A stretch of 23,244 bases of DNA from positions 1 to 23,244 of the forward strand of contig JAVKLS010000043.1 of NCBI GenBank assembly GCA_031538565.1, read 5' to 3'. How positions within the stretch are numbered: the first letter of the stretch is position 1; every line of letters starts with the position of its first letter. Positions 1-6,641 of this stretch are shown piece after piece. The notes below the pieces were generated by a model. It made no database searches, was not told the DNA's origin, and saw only the letters and a program-made list of their open reading frames with translations. The stretch is from JASGCK01 sp031538565. Lineage in GTDB: Bacteria > Pseudomonadota > Gammaproteobacteria > Burkholderiales > Burkholderiaceae_C. Made by a program: the position numbers and the translations under genes.

Positions 1-237
1 AAAAGTTTCTGTAACGAATTAAAACTGTTTAAATTAGGTTATTCATGGGCTGGCCCAATCAGCTTAGTGATGTTTTATGAGCTTAATGGCCCATATCGAA
101 AAAAATATGACTTGGTAAAAGCGAACGCGCCAAATTATTTAATCCGATTAGCGATCGGACTAGAATCGTTTGATGATTTAATAAGCGACTTACAAAACGC
201 CTTCAAACAAATTGCCAGCGCGAGCCCGTTTTTATAG
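1..237 (+). CDS. metC: Cystathionine beta-lyase-like PLP enzyme, C-terminal fragment
   Basis: Frame 1 is open from the first base to a TAG at 235-237 and gives 78 residues, so the gene starts before the window. The fragment contains LFKLGYSWAGPISLV near its start and LIRLAIGLESFDDLISDL near its end. These match the C-terminal signature of Cys/Met-metabolism PLP enzymes (GYSWGG..SL, then VRL.IGLED.DDLI.DL), with cystathionine beta-lyase the closest type. Family members cleave cystathionine to homocysteine, pyruvate and ammonia in methionine synthesis. The PLP lysine lies outside the window. My count gives about 38% GC, far below the following gene, so this gene may be of different origin. The family is well supported, but the exact substrate (cystathionine gamma-synthase or methionine gamma-lyase are alternatives) is not. 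Confidence 0.75.
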   Translation, partial: KSFCNELKLFKLGYSWAGPISLVMFYELNGPYRKKYDLVKANAPNYLIRLAIGLESFDDLISDLQNAFKQIASASPFL

Positions 238-262
238 AGCCTCCCTTAACCTACTCAAGACC

Positions 263-292
263 ATAACCATGACCATGACCATGACCATGACA
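263..292 (+). repeat. Hexanucleotide repeat carrying four in-frame start codons
   Basis: ATAACC is followed by three ATGACC units and one ATGACA. Four ATG codons therefore sit in the same frame at 269, 275, 281 and 287, all reading into the thiamine-diphosphate enzyme. Copy-number change would add or remove Met-Thr pairs without shifting frame. No strong Shine-Dalgarno sequence precedes the array, so the true initiator cannot be chosen by ribosome-binding site. Confidence 0.8.
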
Positions 293-2032
293 CAGAATCA
301 AACAGGTGCGCAACTACTAGTAGAAAACCTAGTTCTCCACGGTGTACTCCGTGCCTATTGTGTTCCGGGGGAAAGTTATTTGGGTGTGCTAGACGCGTTG
401 TTTGATGTGCGCGATCGCGTCGAATTAATTGTGAACAGGCAAGAAGGGGGCGCGTGCTTTATGGCCGAAGCCCACGGCAAGCTGACGGGGCAGCCAGGCA
501 TTTGCTTTGTCACCCGAGGTCCTGGCGCAACCAATGCCGCCATTGGGGTGCACCATGCGCAGCAAGATTCCACGCCCCTGATTTTATTCATCGGTCAAGT
601 GGGCGGCGATTTTGTGGAGCGCGAGGCATTCCAAGAGATTGATTACCGTCGCATGTTCGCACCGCTGTGCAAATGGGTGGCGCAAATCGACCGCGCTGAC
701 CGCGTGGCAGAATATGTCGCAAGGGCATTTCAAGTGGCCACCAGCGGGCGACCAGGTCCCGTTGTGCTGGCGCTGCCAGAGGATATGCTCGCACAAGTGG
801 TGGCAGCAGAATCCTCTGCCTTTGGGAGAAGGCAAGGTGAGGGCTCTAAAACACTAAAGCCATTCACAGCCATTCAAGCCGCGCCCAGCGCGTCGGATAT
901 GCAGCGCTTATCCGAGCTACTGACACACGCCAAAAATCCTTTCGTCATTCTGGGTGGCGCGGGCTGGACGCAAGTAGCTGCACAGCAGATGCAAACGTTT
1001 TTAGAAGCTTGGCAACTACCCTTTGGTGGCGCGTTTCGCTTTTGCGATGTGATTGACAACAGCCACACGCAATACGCGGGCGATGTCGGTATTGGCATCA
1101 ATCCAAAACTCGCTGCGCGGGTGCGAAACGCTGATGTGCTCCTCACCATTGGCGCACGGCTTGGGGAAATGACCACCTCAGGCTACACCTTGATAGATAG
1201 CCCTCGACCAGAGCAAACGTTAGTTCACGTTTACAACCAGCCCGACGATTTAGGTCGCGTGTATCAGGGCGAACTCATGGTTGCTTCTGGTATGCCGCAA
1301 GCCGCTCATGCATTGGCTACCCTGCCAGCACCAGCCAGCGTGGCTTGGGCTGGACAGGCGGCGCAAGCCCATGCCGATTTGCTGACTTGGCAAGCTGAAC
1401 CCGCTGTGTTGCAGCGGGAACAGCCCGCTGTGAATCAGTGGCAAGTGGTGCAAATGCTTAAACAACACACCCCCAAGGACACCATTGTCACCAACGGCGC
1501 AGGCAATTTTGCAACCTGGGCCAATCGATACTGGCCCTACCAAGGTCTAGCCAGCTGTGGGCATCGCACCCAACTGGCTCCCAGCAGTGGCAGCATGGGT
1601 TGCGGCGTGCCTGCCGCCATTGCTGCCAAGCTTGAACATCCGAATACCACCGTGGTGTGTTTCGCGGGCGATGGTGATTTTTTAATGACGGGGCAAGAAC
1701 TGGCCACCGCCAGTCAGTACGGCGCAGGCATTGTGATTCTGCTGTTCAACAACGGCATGTACGGCACCATTCGTATGCATCAGGAAAAGCATTTTTCTGC
1801 GCGGGTGCATGGCACGGCTTTAGTCAATCCCAACTTCGTTGCTCTTGCCGTGGCCTATGGTGGACGCGGTTGGCTCGTCACGCAAACCGCGCAATTTGAA
1901 ACAGCTTTAGGTGAAGCCTTGGTCTACGCTGCCAGTGCCAATCGCCCCGCTCTGATTGAGATCATGGTCGACCCGAACATTATCACGCCGGGAGCAACCA
2001 TTAGTGGGATGCGTGACGCGCTTAAAGACTGA
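269..2032 (+). CDS. Thiamine-diphosphate-dependent enzyme, acetolactate synthase-like
   Basis: From the ATG at 269 the product is 587 residues, normal for the acetolactate synthase/decarboxylase family. The N-terminal PYR domain has the catalytic glutamate in NRQEGGACFMAEA (E59) and the TRGPGATNA loop. A central transhydrogenase-type domain includes ILGGAGW. The C-terminal PP domain has the cofactor/Mg motif G467-D468-G469 ending at N494-N495. Such enzymes bind ThDP and act on 2-keto acids in the cytoplasm. No regulatory small subunit (ilvN/ilvH) is adjacent, so a biosynthetic role in branched-chain synthesis is unproven; a decarboxylase or other carboligase is possible. The open frame extends upstream to 212 inside the previous gene, but 269-287 fits family N-termini better. 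Residues about 182-192 come from a REP-like insertion. Confidence 0.8.
   Translation: MTMTMTMTQNQTGAQLLVENLVLHGVLRAYCVPGESYLGVLDALFDVRDRVELIVNRQEGGACFMAEAHGKLTGQPGICFVTRGPGATNAAIGVHHAQQDSTPLILFIGQVGGDFVEREAFQEIDYRRMFAPLCKWVAQIDRADRVAEYVARAFQVATSGRPGPVVLALPEDMLAQVVAAESSAFGRRQGEGSKTLKPFTAIQAAPSASDMQRLSELLTHAKNPFVILGGAGWTQVAAQQMQTFLEAWQLPFGGAFRFCDVIDNSHTQYAGDVGIGINPKLAARVRNADVLLTIGARLGEMTTSGYTLIDSPRPEQTLVHVYNQPDDLGRVYQGELMVASGMPQAAHALATLPAPASVAWAGQAAQAHADLLTWQAEPAVLQREQPAVNQWQVVQMLKQHTPKDTIVTNGAGNFATWANRYWPYQGLASCGHRTQLAPSSGSMGCGVPAAIAAKLEHPNTTVVCFAGDGDFLMTGQELATASQYGAGIVILLFNNGMYGTIRMHQEKHFSARVHGTALVNPNFVALAVAYGGRGWLVTQTAQFETALGEALVYAASANRPALIEIMVDPNIITPGATISGMRDALKD
813..843 (+). repeat. REP-like palindromic element inserted in frame
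   Basis: The sequence CCTCTGCC-TTTGGGAGAAGGC-AAGGTGAGGG resembles the widespread proteobacterial repeat of the form CCTCTCCC..GGGAGAGG..GGGTGAGGG: an imperfect palindrome (CTCTGCCTT against GGGAGAAGGC) followed by a GGTGAGGG tail. It encodes roughly SSAFGRRQGEGS, placed exactly in the linker between the PYR and central domains, where an extra loop is tolerable. Recognition is from memory of the consensus. Other copies in the genome would confirm it. Confidence 0.5.
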
Positions 2033-2088
2033 CAAGCGGCGCTGCTATTTTGTCTTTACGCACTTGAAAATCTTGCAGAGTCAGGAGC

Positions 2089-2340
2089 AAGTCTGACCCC
2101 AGTTTGGTGATAACGTTTTGCCGTGTGTTTTTACGAAAGTCCGTGAGGTTTCGCTAGGGTATTGATTTATGCGTTTGTTGCATGATCGGTAAGGGTTGAT
2201 CCGATGGGTGCGAGGGTTTAAAACCGACTATATTCGCGACACGACTTCGTGCCGCATATTTTTACTGGGCGAAGTGGTCTGTCCGATGCATGGTGTCTTT
2301 GTGGCTCAGCGTGTTGGACTGCTTAAGTGGGGTCAAAATT
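2089..2340. mobile_element. Possible degenerate MITE-like element with terminal inverted repeats
   Basis: The only long gene-free stretch (2033-2434) contains AAGTCTGACCCCA at 2089-2101 and TGGGGTCAAAATT at 2328-2340. These are inverted repeats of each other at 11 of 13 positions, about 250 bases apart. No open frame of useful length and no transposase motif lie between them, and I see no target-site duplication. The TGGGGTCAGA-type end resembles repeats linked to small transposons in betaproteobacteria, but that is from memory. It could be chance or the eroded remnant of a gene. Confidence 0.3.
2236..2263 (+). terminator. Hairpin followed by T-run, candidate terminator
   Basis: GCGACACG (2236-2243) pairs with CGTGCCGC (2248-2255), one pair being G-T, around an ACTT loop. 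ATATTTTT follows. It lies about 200 bases downstream of the thiamine-diphosphate enzyme stop and upstream of aapJ, so it could end read-through before the transporter operon. It may equally be the centre of the possible mobile element around it. Confidence 0.35.
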
Positions 2341-2393
2341 CGAGGGAGGTTCCTAGTCGAGCCTGACTTGATTTTGATGTTTATAGCAACGAG

Positions 2394-2409
2394 TGGCATT
2401 TTTGCTGCG
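2394..2409 (+). promoter_or_regulatory. Possible sigma-54 promoter for aapJQMP
   Basis: TGGCATTTTTGCTGCG keeps the GG-N10-GC spacing and the TGGCA half of the sigma-54 -24/-12 consensus (TGGCACG-N4-TTGCW), but the TTGCW half is imperfect. The predicted start would fall near 2420, only about 15 bases before the ATG, with the ribosome-binding AGAGGA (2421-2426) right at the 5' end. That short leader weakens the case. Nitrogen control would suit an amino acid importer. Confidence 0.2.
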
Positions 2410-2434
2410 CATTAATTGAAAGAGGATACACACC

Positions 2435-3463
2435 ATGAAAAAACATACACACACCGTGATCGGTGTCGTTTTGGCAACGGCAGGCTTGTTGATAGGCACT
2501 TCGGCCATGGCAGGTAAAACCTTGGACCAGATCAAGCAACGTGGTCAAATTGTTTGCGGTGTCAACACTGGACTGGCGGGTTTTGGGGCGGCTGACTCCA
2601 GCGGCAATTGGTCGGGTCTGGATGTGGATCATTGCCGTGCCTTGGCCGCGGCCGTGCTCAGCGATGCCTCTAAAGTGAAATACGTGCCCTTGAATGCCCA
2701 GCAGCGCTTCACCGCGTTGCAATCTGGTGAAATCGATGTGCTGGCTCGCAACACCACCAACACCCTTACCCGCGACGGCTCTTTGGGTCTGAACTTCATT
2801 GGTGTCAACTACTATGACGGTCAAGGCTTCATGGTGCCCAAAGGCAAAATTACCGGCGTTAAGCAGCTCAAGGGGGCCACCGTGTGTGTGCAGGCTGGCA
2901 CCACCACCGAGAAAAACCTGACCGACTTCTCGCGCAGCAACAAACTCAACTTAAAGCCCGTGGTGTTTGACAAAGTTGAAGCGGCCACTGGCGCTTATTT
3001 TGCTGGTCGTTGCCAGGCTTACAGCACCGACGCTTCGGGATTGGCCTCGGTACGCGCCAAGGAAGCCAAGGACCCAGCAGCTCACGTTGTGTTGCCCGAC
3101 CTGATTTCCAAAGAGCCTCTGGGCCCCATGGTTCGCCGTGGTGACGACGAGTGGTTCGCCATCAACAAGTGGGTGCTTAATGGCCTGATCGAAGCCGAAG
3201 AGTACGGCATCACCCAGGCCAATGTGGACCAGATGAAGTCGAGCGACAACCCACAAATCGGACGTATGCTGGGCGCGACCGAAGACTTGGGCAAACACCT
3301 GGGACTGGACAAAGAGTGGTTGGCCCGCGCTATCAAAACCACGGGCAACTATGGTGAGATGTTCGAACGCAATGTCGGTCCCAAAACCGCCATCAACCTG
3401 CCACGTGGTTTGAACAACCTGTGGAACAAAGGCGGTCTGATGTACACCGCACCGCTGCGTTGA
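2435..3463 (+). CDS. aapJ: General L-amino acid ABC transporter, periplasmic binding protein
   Basis: 342 residues, the usual AapJ length. A signal peptide is visible: MKKHTHTVIG, a hydrophobic core, and AMA just before GKTLDQIKQRG, so cleavage after about residue 26 is expected. The mature part starts with the family's LDQIKQRGQIVCGVNTGLAGF and contains DVDHCRALAAAV, RFTALQSGEIDVLARNT and GVKQLKGATVCVQAGTT, typical of polar amino acid binding proteins (SBP family 3). Several cysteines probably form disulfides in the periplasm. It captures amino acids and delivers them to the AapQ-AapM channel. AGAGGA at 2421-2426 is a good ribosome-binding site. A hairpin terminator follows the gene, so this subunit may be made in excess over the membrane parts. 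Confidence 0.93.
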   Translation: MKKHTHTVIGVVLATAGLLIGTSAMAGKTLDQIKQRGQIVCGVNTGLAGFGAADSSGNWSGLDVDHCRALAAAVLSDASKVKYVPLNAQQRFTALQSGEIDVLARNTTNTLTRDGSLGLNFIGVNYYDGQGFMVPKGKITGVKQLKGATVCVQAGTTTEKNLTDFSRSNKLNLKPVVFDKVEAATGAYFAGRCQAYSTDASGLASVRAKEAKDPAAHVVLPDLISKEPLGPMVRRGDDEWFAINKWVLNGLIEAEEYGITQANVDQMKSSDNPQIGRMLGATEDLGKHLGLDKEWLARAIKTTGNYGEMFERNVGPKTAINLPRGLNNLWNKGGLMYTAPLR

Positions 3464-3491
3464 TTCCCAGCTTCTTGTAAAAGCTCTGAGG

Positions 3492-3516
3492 GCGCCCCTT
3501 TGGGGGCGCATCTTTT
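3492..3516 (+). terminator. Hairpin between aapJ and aapQ, partial terminator
   Basis: GCGCCCC (3492-3498) pairs perfectly with GGGGCGC (3503-3509) around a TTTG loop, and ATCTTTT follows. This is the classic form of an intrinsic terminator with a short T-run. It sits 29 bases after the aapJ stop and about 30 before aapQ. In importer operons a leaky terminator or RNA-stabilising hairpin here commonly keeps binding-protein mRNA above permease mRNA, and the same role is inferred here. Confidence 0.75.
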
Positions 3517-3546
3517 GACCATTTGGTGTTTTGTCAGGTCATTTCC

Positions 3547-4746
3547 ATGTCCCATTTTTCAATGATCGAAGCCAGGCCAGTGCCTGGTAAGAAAAGCCGA
3601 TCCGTCTCTTGGCATAGTCGCGAAGGGCGCGCGGTGATCTATCAGGTCGCGGCCATCGTTTCTGTGCTGGTTTTGGTGGCTTTGTTGGTGCGCAACACGC
3701 TTGCCAACATGCGTTTGCGCGGCATACAAAGTGGATACGACTTCTTGTTTCAGCCCTTTGGCTTTGACATCAGCGAGTCTTTGATTGAATACGCGCACAG
3801 CAGCTCCTATTTTGTGGCGTTTGCCATCGGTATGCTCAACACCTTGAAGGTGGCGCTATTGGGGATCGTATTGGCCACGCTGGTGGGGGTGCTGGTGGGT
3901 GTGGGTAGGTTTTCAGCCAATTTGTTGGTGCGCAAAATTTGTTATGCGTATGTCGAATTTTTCCGCAATGTGCCGGTTTATTTGCAGTTGCTGATTTGGT
4001 ATTTGGTCTTCACCGAGGTCTTGCCTGATTTTGACAAGGCCTGGACATGGGGTCATTTTTACCTGAGCAAAAGCGGTATTTCGTTTCCTTGGCCTGTCTG
4101 GCAATTGGGCCAGACGCTGGCGCTTTTGGGGGGCATTCTCGGGCTTGTCTTTACTGTTTTTTACCGCCGTAAGGCCAAAACCCATTTTGACCAAACGGGC
4201 CAAACACGGCCAGTTTGGGGGGTATCCATGGCCGTCACCTTGGCACTGATGTTGCTGGGTTGGGTGGTCGGTGGGGCACCGACGCAATGGAATGTGCCCA
4301 AACTGGGTGAGTTTCAGATAGAAGACGGTGGCGTGTTCAGCCCTGAATTTATGGCCTTGTTGTGTGGCCTGGTGTTCTACACGGCATCGTTCATCGCCGA
4401 AGTGGTGCGCTCGGGCATTGCCTCTGTCTCGCTGGGTCAACACGAAGCGGCGGCCTCATTGGGCTTGAACAAAGGCCAGTCGATGCGTCTGGTGGTGTTG
4501 CCGCAAGCCTTGCGCGTGATCATCCCGCCGCTGACCAGCCAGTACCTGAACCTGACGAAAAATTCCTCTTTGGCTGTGGCCATTGGCTATCCCGAATTGG
4601 TGTCGATTGCCAACACCACACTCAACCAGACGGGGCGCGCCATTGAGGCCTTGTCCATCGTGATGCTGGTGTACTTGACTTTGTCCCTCATCACGTCGGC
4701 GCTCATGAACTGGTTCAACGCCAGTGCCGCCATCCAGGAGCGTTGA
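3547..4746 (+). CDS. aapQ: General L-amino acid ABC transporter, permease AapQ
   Basis: About 399 residues, the AapQ size. Hydrophobic segments lie near residues 30-50 (VAAIVSVLVLVALLV), 85-120 and throughout the C-terminal half. The HisM/GlnP-type permease signature is clear: FFRNVPVYLQLLIWY early, and EVVRSGIASVSLGQHEAAASLGL with RLVVLPQALRVIIPPL late. The latter holds the EAA loop that contacts the ATPase. A charged insert (YRRKAKTHFDQ) with extra membrane segments splits the permease domain, as is usual in AapQ. The frame is open from an ATG at 3523, but 3547 is preferred: MSHFSMIEARPVPG then aligns with the AapM start and a weak AGG precedes it. It forms an inner-membrane pair with AapM. 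Confidence 0.92.
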   Translation: MSHFSMIEARPVPGKKSRSVSWHSREGRAVIYQVAAIVSVLVLVALLVRNTLANMRLRGIQSGYDFLFQPFGFDISESLIEYAHSSSYFVAFAIGMLNTLKVALLGIVLATLVGVLVGVGRFSANLLVRKICYAYVEFFRNVPVYLQLLIWYLVFTEVLPDFDKAWTWGHFYLSKSGISFPWPVWQLGQTLALLGGILGLVFTVFYRRKAKTHFDQTGQTRPVWGVSMAVTLALMLLGWVVGGAPTQWNVPKLGEFQIEDGGVFSPEFMALLCGLVFYTASFIAEVVRSGIASVSLGQHEAAASLGLNKGQSMRLVVLPQALRVIIPPLTSQYLNLTKNSSLAVAIGYPELVSIANTTLNQTGRAIEALSIVMLVYLTLSLITSALMNWFNASAAIQER

Positions 4747-4747
4747 A

Positions 4748-5851
4748 ATGACCACTGTTTTCAAATCCGTTGAGGCGCGACCCATGCCGGGTCGCAGCAC
4801 AGGCCCAGTGGCTTGGTTGCGCGGCAACCTGTTTTCCAGTTCGGGCAGCAGCCTGCTGTCGTTGGCACTGCTGGCCCTGTGCCTGTGGGCGCTGATCTCT
4901 TCGCTGGATTGGGCCGTGTTGCGCGCGGTCTTTGGTGCCAACTTACAAGCTTGTAACGACGTGCGCGGTGCCGGTGCCTGTTGGGGGGTGATCGCCGAGA
5001 AAGGCCGCCTCATCGTGATGGGTCGTTATCCCGAAGCCGAGCACTGGCGTCCTGTGATTGCCACCGCTTTAATGCTGGGTGTTGTGATCCTCAGTTGTAT
5101 GCCGCGTTTTTGGAACAAAACCTTGCCTGCCCTTTGGGCCGTGATGCTGGCGGTTTACTTTGTGTTGATGAAGGGTGGATTTTTTGGTTTGACTGCGGTG
5201 GACACAGACCAATGGGGCGGATTCCCGCTCACGGTCATGCTCACGGTGATTTCCATGACATTGGCTTTTCCGTTGGCCATTTTTGTGGCACTGGGTCGGC
5301 GCTCCACCATGCCTGCCATTCGGACTTTATGCACCTTGTATGTCGAGCTCGTCCGTGGCGTGCCACTGATCACGGTTTTGTTCATGGCCTCGTTCATGTT
5401 GCCTCTGTTCATGCCCGAAGGAGTCAAGATCGACGTTTTGCTTCGCGTGGTGGTGGGCATTACCCTGTTCTCAGCGGCCTATATGGCCGAGGTGGTCCGT
5501 GGTGGTTTGCAGGCCTTGCCCAAGGGTCAGACCGAGGCGGCCGCCACGCTGGGCCTGAGCTACTGGCAAACCCAGCGCATGATCGTGTTACCCCAAGCAT
5601 TGACCATCGTGGTGCCGTCCATCATGAACACCTTTATTGGCTTGTTCAAAGACACTTCTTTGGTGACCATTGTGTCGCTGTATGAGTTGACGGGCGCTTT
5701 GGCGCTCGCCCTGAACTCGGACGCTGATTGGCGTCCTTTCAAGATCGAAGCCTACCTCTTCATTACCTTCATTTATTTTGCATGTTGCTATGCCATGTCA
5801 CGTTACAGCTTGTGGATTGAAGACCGCACGGCCGTAAGCAAAGTTCGCTAA
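4748..5851 (+). CDS. aapM: General L-amino acid ABC transporter, permease AapM
   Basis: 367 residues from the ATG at 4748, one base after the aapQ stop, with GGAG upstream in the aapQ tail. An in-frame ATG at 4724 would overlap aapQ by 23 bases and is less likely. The protein starts MTTVFKSVEARPMPG, closely echoing AapQ's IEARPVPG. Hydrophobic segments lie around residues 35-50, 105-120, 125-145 and through the C-terminal permease domain. The domain shows LYVELVRGVPLITVLFMAS and EVVRGGLQALPKGQTEAAATLGL, the ATPase-contacting EAA loop, then RMIVLPQALTIVVPSI. It is the second half of the transmembrane channel. Tight spacing implies translational coupling to aapQ. Confidence 0.92.
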   Translation: MTTVFKSVEARPMPGRSTGPVAWLRGNLFSSSGSSLLSLALLALCLWALISSLDWAVLRAVFGANLQACNDVRGAGACWGVIAEKGRLIVMGRYPEAEHWRPVIATALMLGVVILSCMPRFWNKTLPALWAVMLAVYFVLMKGGFFGLTAVDTDQWGGFPLTVMLTVISMTLAFPLAIFVALGRRSTMPAIRTLCTLYVELVRGVPLITVLFMASFMLPLFMPEGVKIDVLLRVVVGITLFSAAYMAEVVRGGLQALPKGQTEAAATLGLSYWQTQRMIVLPQALTIVVPSIMNTFIGLFKDTSLVTIVSLYELTGALALALNSDADWRPFKIEAYLFITFIYFACCYAMSRYSLWIEDRTAVSKVR

Positions 5852-5864
5852 ACGAAAGATTTTC

Positions 5865-6620
5865 ATGACCTCTAATGCAAGCCCTCTTATCGAGTTCAAA
5901 GGCGTGAACAAGTGGTATGCCAGCAATGGCTACCACGTGCTGCGCGACGTCAACCTGCAGTTCGCCAAAGGCGAAAAAGTGGTCATTTGTGGCCCCTCGG
6001 GCTCGGGCAAATCCACCTTGATCCGCTGCATCAATGCCCTAGAGGAATACCAGGAGGGCACGCTCACGGTGGACGGCACCGTTTTGGGCGACGATCTCAA
6101 AGGCATCGACAAAGTGCGCCGCGAAGTCGGCATGGTGTTCCAGCAATTCAACCTATTTCCGCACCTGACGGTGCTGGAAAACCTGATCTTGTCACCCACT
6201 TGGGTTGCCAAAATGCCGCGCAAGCAAGCCATTGACAAAGCCATGGTGCAACTCGAACGCGTGCGCATTGTGGAGCACGCCCACAAGTACCCCTTGCAGT
6301 TGTCCGGCGGTCAGCAGCAGCGTGTGGCGATAGCCCGGGCGCTGTGTCTGACACCCAAAATCATGTTGTTCGATGAGCCCACATCGGCGCTTGACCCCGA
6401 AATGATCAAGGAAGTGCTGGACGTGATGATCGAGCTGACCCGTCAAGGCATGACCATGCTGTGCGTGACGCACGAAATGGGTTTTGCCAAAGCCGTGGCT
6501 GATCGTGTGATCTTCATGGATCAAGGTCAAGTGGTCGAGCAAGCGCCGCCTCAACAGTTCTTTGATTCGCCACAAACAGACCGGGCGCAGGACTTTTTGT
6601 CGAAAATTCTGGGGCATTAA
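5865..6620 (+). CDS. aapP: General L-amino acid ABC transporter, ATP-binding protein
   Basis: 251 residues, standard for polar amino acid ABC ATPases (GlnQ/HisP/AapP group). Walker A is G43-PSGSGKST, the Q-loop is VFQQFNLFPHLTV, the ABC signature LSGGQQQRVAIARAL, Walker B MLFDEP followed by TSALDPEM, and the H-loop LCVTHEMGFA. All motifs needed for ATP hydrolysis are intact. It powers uptake by binding the EAA loops of AapQ and AapM on the cytoplasmic face. It begins 13 bases after aapM and ends only 21 bases before the methyltransferase gene, with no visible terminator between. GC over 6001-6300 is about 57% by my count. Confidence 0.95.
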   Translation: MTSNASPLIEFKGVNKWYASNGYHVLRDVNLQFAKGEKVVICGPSGSGKSTLIRCINALEEYQEGTLTVDGTVLGDDLKGIDKVRREVGMVFQQFNLFPHLTVLENLILSPTWVAKMPRKQAIDKAMVQLERVRIVEHAHKYPLQLSGGQQQRVAIARALCLTPKIMLFDEPTSALDPEMIKEVLDVMIELTRQGMTMLCVTHEMGFAKAVADRVIFMDQGQVVEQAPPQQFFDSPQTDRAQDFLSKILGH

Positions 6621-6641
6621 GGGCGCGTCAAAATCAGCAAC

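Noticed and set aside
2381..2824. Minus-strand open frame of 147 codons opposite aapJ
   Set aside because: It is antisense to the signal peptide and N-domain of a well-supported gene, with no domain or ribosome-binding site.
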